Assembly (NCBI GenBank): GCA_947474205.1
Contig: CANJIC010000097.1
Coordinates: forward strand, 1-7,381
Length of the DNA stretch: 7,381 nucleotides
Direction of reading: 5' to 3'
Source: Planctomycetaceae bacterium
Lineage (GTDB): Bacteria; Planctomycetota; Phycisphaerae; Phycisphaerales; SM1A02
In this document: in pieces, positions 4,776 through 7,381 of the stretch
Layout of the letters: each line of letters opens with the position of its first letter
Numbering within the stretch: the first letter of the stretch is position 1
Translations under genes and position numbers: made by a program
The notes under the pieces: model-generated
Told to the model about the DNA's origin: nothing
The model's database searches: none
What the model saw: only the letters and a program-made list of their open reading frames with translations

Positions 4776-6700
4776 TGCGCCAACTCCGCAACACATGTGC
4801 AACACTCGCTTTGCCGGCGCCATGCGCGCGCCGCACGGTTGCTTCACTTGCCGTGTTGGCATGCATTCTATTTTTGAATTTTGTGTGCGCGCCCACGGCC
4901 GCCGCGCAAATACTGCATCTTGATGCGCCGCCAAATCCAGTGTGGCCAAATCCGTCTTCGGTGACCGTGCTTGCGGACGCGCTTGTGCGCGAAGCTGACA
5001 AGTTGGATGCCGCGGCGAAAAGTCCATCGGCGCAGGCGGCGTGGCGGCGAATGGCCGCGGTCATTTTGCGCACGCACGGAGCGGCGCCACTTTCAGAGTC
5101 ATCCCCCGCTGCGATCGCGTTAGTCATGGTTGCAATTCGTAAAGATATGGATCCACATTTGAACACGCCCGCAGCGGCATTGTTTGCGGCGGAATGGAAC
5201 GCGCGCGTCGATCCATTGGCGGACCCCATGCCCGATTTTGCAAGACTTTTGGCTGGAATAGCAGAGATACCCGCCGTTGCGCCCCAGCCATGCGCCTGTG
5301 AAGAGGGAAACGATTTACTGAAAAGAATTCTGCCTGTATCAACGGCGGCCAGTACCGCGCCCGATCTCATTGAGTCCACCGCGGCTATTGTGAATGCCGC
5401 CAATCAAGCGGCGTTCGCGCTGTGCGCGCTGAATAAAGCGGCCTTTGAAAATGCGGCGGCACGCGCAAAAATTGCGGAGCAAGTCAATGTGGCCGTGCAA
5501 GGCTTGAATGATCCCGCCACGCGCGCGGAATCAATCGCGCAATGCGACAAGATTGGCGAACTAGGTCATTGTATTGAAGCATTAAATCAATTCCGCGCCG
5601 TTGCTGGCGCGACCAGTGCCGCTAAATCTGATCGCATTCCCGAGGCACTGCGCGTGTTGAACGCCAAAAAAGATCCGGCAGAAGCGGCGCGCGCGCTGAA
5701 GCGAGTTGCGCAAATAATTTCATGGATGACGCAAGCCCGGCAAGTCAATGTGGATGAAATCGCCCCACCGCTGCGCAATTTTGCGCGCTCTCTTAAACGC
5801 AACGCCAGTTCCCAAGAGCAACTTGGACTCGCTCGCGTTGAGTCGCTCACCAAAAGTGGTTTTGACTCCAACGATCCCGCGCTTGCGACCATCTTCGTGG
5901 CGCAAGAGCAATTGGTGCAAGACATCAACACGCTTGAGCGCTTAAGCCTTGCGCTGAAAATCCCCAACACCAAGCAAACCAAATACAACAAGCAACTCAT
6001 CACAGTTATGCAAACTCTCTCCGCGGGCCTACAAGATCAAAGTTTTTCAAATATTTTTCGTGAGCGACTTCAATCCATGGATCGTCAATTGGGCTTGCTG
6101 TTGGCGGCGGAAAATACTCCCAACATGTCCGCGACCGTGCAAACCGAGGTGGCCGTGATTCATCAAAGGTGGCTTGACGCCTGGGCCGCCAATAAACCCG
6201 AAAAAGCCCTTGAAAACATTGAGGATTTTGTTCGTTGGGCGGCGGCCAAGCGCGCCATGGACGCCCTTGATGCGGCGCCAGTCGAATGGCCGTCGGCGCG
6301 CTTGGATTGGGCCGCTTCGCGCGACGCGTTGCGTTTGTGTGTCAGCGATGGTGACGGCGCTTTGGCCACGGACAACCTGAAGGCCATGAAGCCATTTCTT
6401 GCGCCACTGAGCAAGGATGCGGCGGCATCTTTGGCGTGCGGATTGCGTTTGAGTCAATCAGAAAAAATTTCGTCTGAAACTCCGGCGGTCACGCGCGATC
6501 TATGCGCCATGCAGAATGACAAAAGTGTGAAAGTGATCGCGGCGTTGCTGCGCTTGGAGCAGGAACGGCGAACATTGCTCAAGACCAATCCACCGCTTGC
6601 TGCAGAGTTTTTCACCGCGCGCAATACATGGATCAAGGAACTTCCACCGTCGCTGCAAGACCGTCTCCCTGATGGATTGCTTCCACCAGCCGCTCCGTAA
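4775..6700 (+). CDS. Exported Ala-rich alpha-helical protein of unknown function
   Basis: 641 residues; I do not recognise the family. The N-terminus has basic residues up to Arg20, a hydrophobic core at about 22-38 (VASLAVLACILFLNFVCA) and a likely signal peptidase site after TAAAQ (about 45). The mature protein is therefore probably periplasmic or outside the cell. The hydrophobic run continues past Cys30, so lipoprotein processing there looks unlikely. The rest is Ala-, Leu- and Glu-rich with no other obvious membrane segment and looks mainly helical. Candidate helical regions are about 61-100, 204-245, 285-325, 372-445, 455-500 and 583-605. Cysteines at 173/175 and 257/266 could form disulfides in an oxidising compartment. 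No catalytic motif, TPR signature or dockerin-like tail was found; the C-terminus is LPDGLLPPAAP. It overlaps truA by one base with its own ribosome site, and a longer start at 4733 would bury the signal peptide. Co-transcription with truA need not mean a shared function. Confidence 0.88.
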   Translation: MRQLRNTCATLALPAPCARRTVASLAVLACILFLNFVCAPTAAAQILHLDAPPNPVWPNPSSVTVLADALVREADKLDAAAKSPSAQAAWRRMAAVILRTHGAAPLSESSPAAIALVMVAIRKDMDPHLNTPAAALFAAEWNARVDPLADPMPDFARLLAGIAEIPAVAPQPCACEEGNDLLKRILPVSTAASTAPDLIESTAAIVNAANQAAFALCALNKAAFENAAARAKIAEQVNVAVQGLNDPATRAESIAQCDKIGELGHCIEALNQFRAVAGATSAAKSDRIPEALRVLNAKKDPAEAARALKRVAQIISWMTQARQVNVDEIAPPLRNFARSLKRNASSQEQLGLARVESLTKSGFDSNDPALATIFVAQEQLVQDINTLERLSLALKIPNTKQTKYNKQLITVMQTLSAGLQDQSFSNIFRERLQSMDRQLGLLLAAENTPNMSATVQTEVAVIHQRWLDAWAANKPEKALENIEDFVRWAAAKRAMDALDAAPVEWPSARLDWAASRDALRLCVSDGDGALATDNLKAMKPFLAPLSKDAAASLACGLRLSQSEKISSETPAVTRDLCAMQNDKSVKVIAALLRLEQERRTLLKTNPPLAAEFFTARNTWIKELPPSLQDRLPDGLLPPAAP

Positions 6701-6741
6701 CATTTTTCGAACTCGCTCGGGACAACGATTACCCACAATTT

Positions 6742-6746
6742 GGAGA
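6742..6746 (+). promoter_or_regulatory. Ribosome binding site of the deacetylase gene
   Basis: GGAGA lies 8 nt before ATG 6755, in the 54-bp gap after the preceding stop. No hairpin terminator was seen in that gap, so read-through from the truA operon is possible. Confidence 0.65.
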
Positions 6747-6754
6747 AAATCACC

Positions 6755-7381
6755 ATGAATATCGCGGTAATTGCAGCGCATCCAGATGATGCTGAACTTG
6801 GTCTTGGAGCAACCATGGCCCTGCTAGTTTCGCAAGGCCACCGCGTCATCATTATTGACGCCAGCAACGGCGAGCCCACGCCCTTTGGCGATGTGGCCAC
6901 GCGCGCGCACGAAGCCGCGCAGGCCGCCACCATTCTTGGCGTTGAGCGTGTGAATCTTGGATTGACCAACCGCGCCATCACACATGATCTTGCGTCGCGC
7001 CACGCGCTTGCCGCGCAACTTCGGCTCAACACAATCGACATTATGTTTGTGCCGCATCCACTGGACGCGCACCCCGATCATGTGGCGTTGACAAAAATTT
7101 GCGTGGACGCGCGCTTTGACGCCAAGTTGACCAAGTGCGCAATTCCTGGCCAGGCGCACCACCCGCGGCGTCTATACCACTATTTCTGCACGCACCTGAA
7201 GCATGTTCCGCAACCAGATTTCATAGTGGATTGCGCGGGATTTGCGCAGAAAAAAATGCAAGCTATTGCCGCCTATAAGAGCCAGTTTCAAGCCAACGCC
7301 AAGAATCATTCCATTCCAAACTGGGTTGAATCCATGGGGCGTTTCTATGGCAGCCGCATCAACTCTGAATTTGGCGAGCCC
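6755..7381 (+). CDS. PIG-L family zinc deacetylase, BshB1-like (3' end cut by window edge)
   Basis: 209 residues are visible and the frame is open to the last base. Members of this LmbE/PIG-L family remove the N-acetyl group from GlcNAc conjugates; the BshB1 branch acts on GlcNAc-malate in bacillithiol synthesis. Zinc and catalytic motifs are complete: AHPDDAE (8-14; His9 and Asp12 as metal ligands, Asp11 as the general base) and AHPDH (105-109; His109 as third ligand, His106 and Asp108 in the active site). Other BshB1-like features are NGEPTPFG (38-45), RAHEAAQAATILGVERVNLGL (50-70), LTKCAIPGQAHHPRRLYHYF, FIVDCAGFAQKKMQAIAAYKSQF (156-178) and a terminal RFYGSRINSEFGEP. The family usually has about 230-240 residues, so perhaps 10-30 are missing. 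There is no signal peptide, so it is cytoplasmic. The exact substrate is uncertain, because other BshB1-like deacetylases act on different sugars and no bshA or bshC is in view. Confidence 0.92.
   Translation, partial: MNIAVIAAHPDDAELGLGATMALLVSQGHRVIIIDASNGEPTPFGDVATRAHEAAQAATILGVERVNLGLTNRAITHDLASRHALAAQLRLNTIDIMFVPHPLDAHPDHVALTKICVDARFDAKLTKCAIPGQAHHPRRLYHYFCTHLKHVPQPDFIVDCAGFAQKKMQAIAAYKSQFQANAKNHSIPNWVESMGRFYGSRINSEFGEP

Noticed and set aside
4850..4864. Lipobox-like VLAC in the exported protein's signal region
   Set aside because: The hydrophobic stretch continues after this cysteine, which is not how a lipoprotein signal ends. The AAAQ site further on fits signal peptidase I.
4621..5403. 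260-codon minus-strand open frame across the truA end and the exported-protein gene
   Set aside because: It has low-complexity Ala/Ser/Arg composition, covers two well-supported genes in the other direction and shows no motifs.
6454..7041. 195-codon minus-strand open frame opposite the deacetylase
   Set aside because: The plus strand carries intact HPDD and HPDH zinc motifs, so this is a shadow.

Overview
The window (7381 bp, moderate GC) most likely comes from a planctomycete of the Phycisphaerae/Phycisphaerales type. The main clue is a secreted protein whose tail carries two GDLDGSGE-(V/I)-DSGDVAL repeats, a dockerin-like calcium-loop tail that recurs on exported proteins of that group. 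The lineage call is inference from protein style; there is no rRNA or other phylogenetic marker here except truA.

Left part (1-2405, + strand): the distal end of a carbohydrate ABC importer operon. It holds the C-terminal end of a MalF/UgpA-type permease, a complete MalG/UgpE-type permease joined to it by an ATGA overlap, and, 30 bp on, a MalK/UgpC/MsmX-type ATPase. The binding protein and the start of the first permease would lie upstream. The ATPase has a basic insertion of 19 residues relative to E. coli MalK in its helical subdomain.

Middle (2406-3986): a convergent gene on the - strand encodes a 365-residue exported protein with the dockerin-like tail. A GC-rich hairpin (2579-2608) lies just past its stop. 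Between that hairpin and the ATPase gene, also on the - strand, is an orphan dockerin-type tail segment of 24 residues ending in a stop. It resembles the remnant 3' end of a second gene of this kind. Upstream of the secreted-protein gene is an AT-rich divergent intergenic region containing a perfect 20-bp palindrome.

Right part (3987-7381, + strand): truA (tRNA pseudouridine synthase), a translationally coupled gene for a 641-residue Ala-rich exported protein of unknown function, and after 54 bp a PIG-L/BshB1-type zinc deacetylase that runs off the right edge, probably lacking only its last residues.

I saw no tRNA, rRNA, CRISPR array, insertion sequence or defence system. Most of the window is ordinary chromosomal content. 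The best leads are the orphan dockerin tail, the ATPase insertion, the palindrome and the uncharacterised exported protein coupled to truA.
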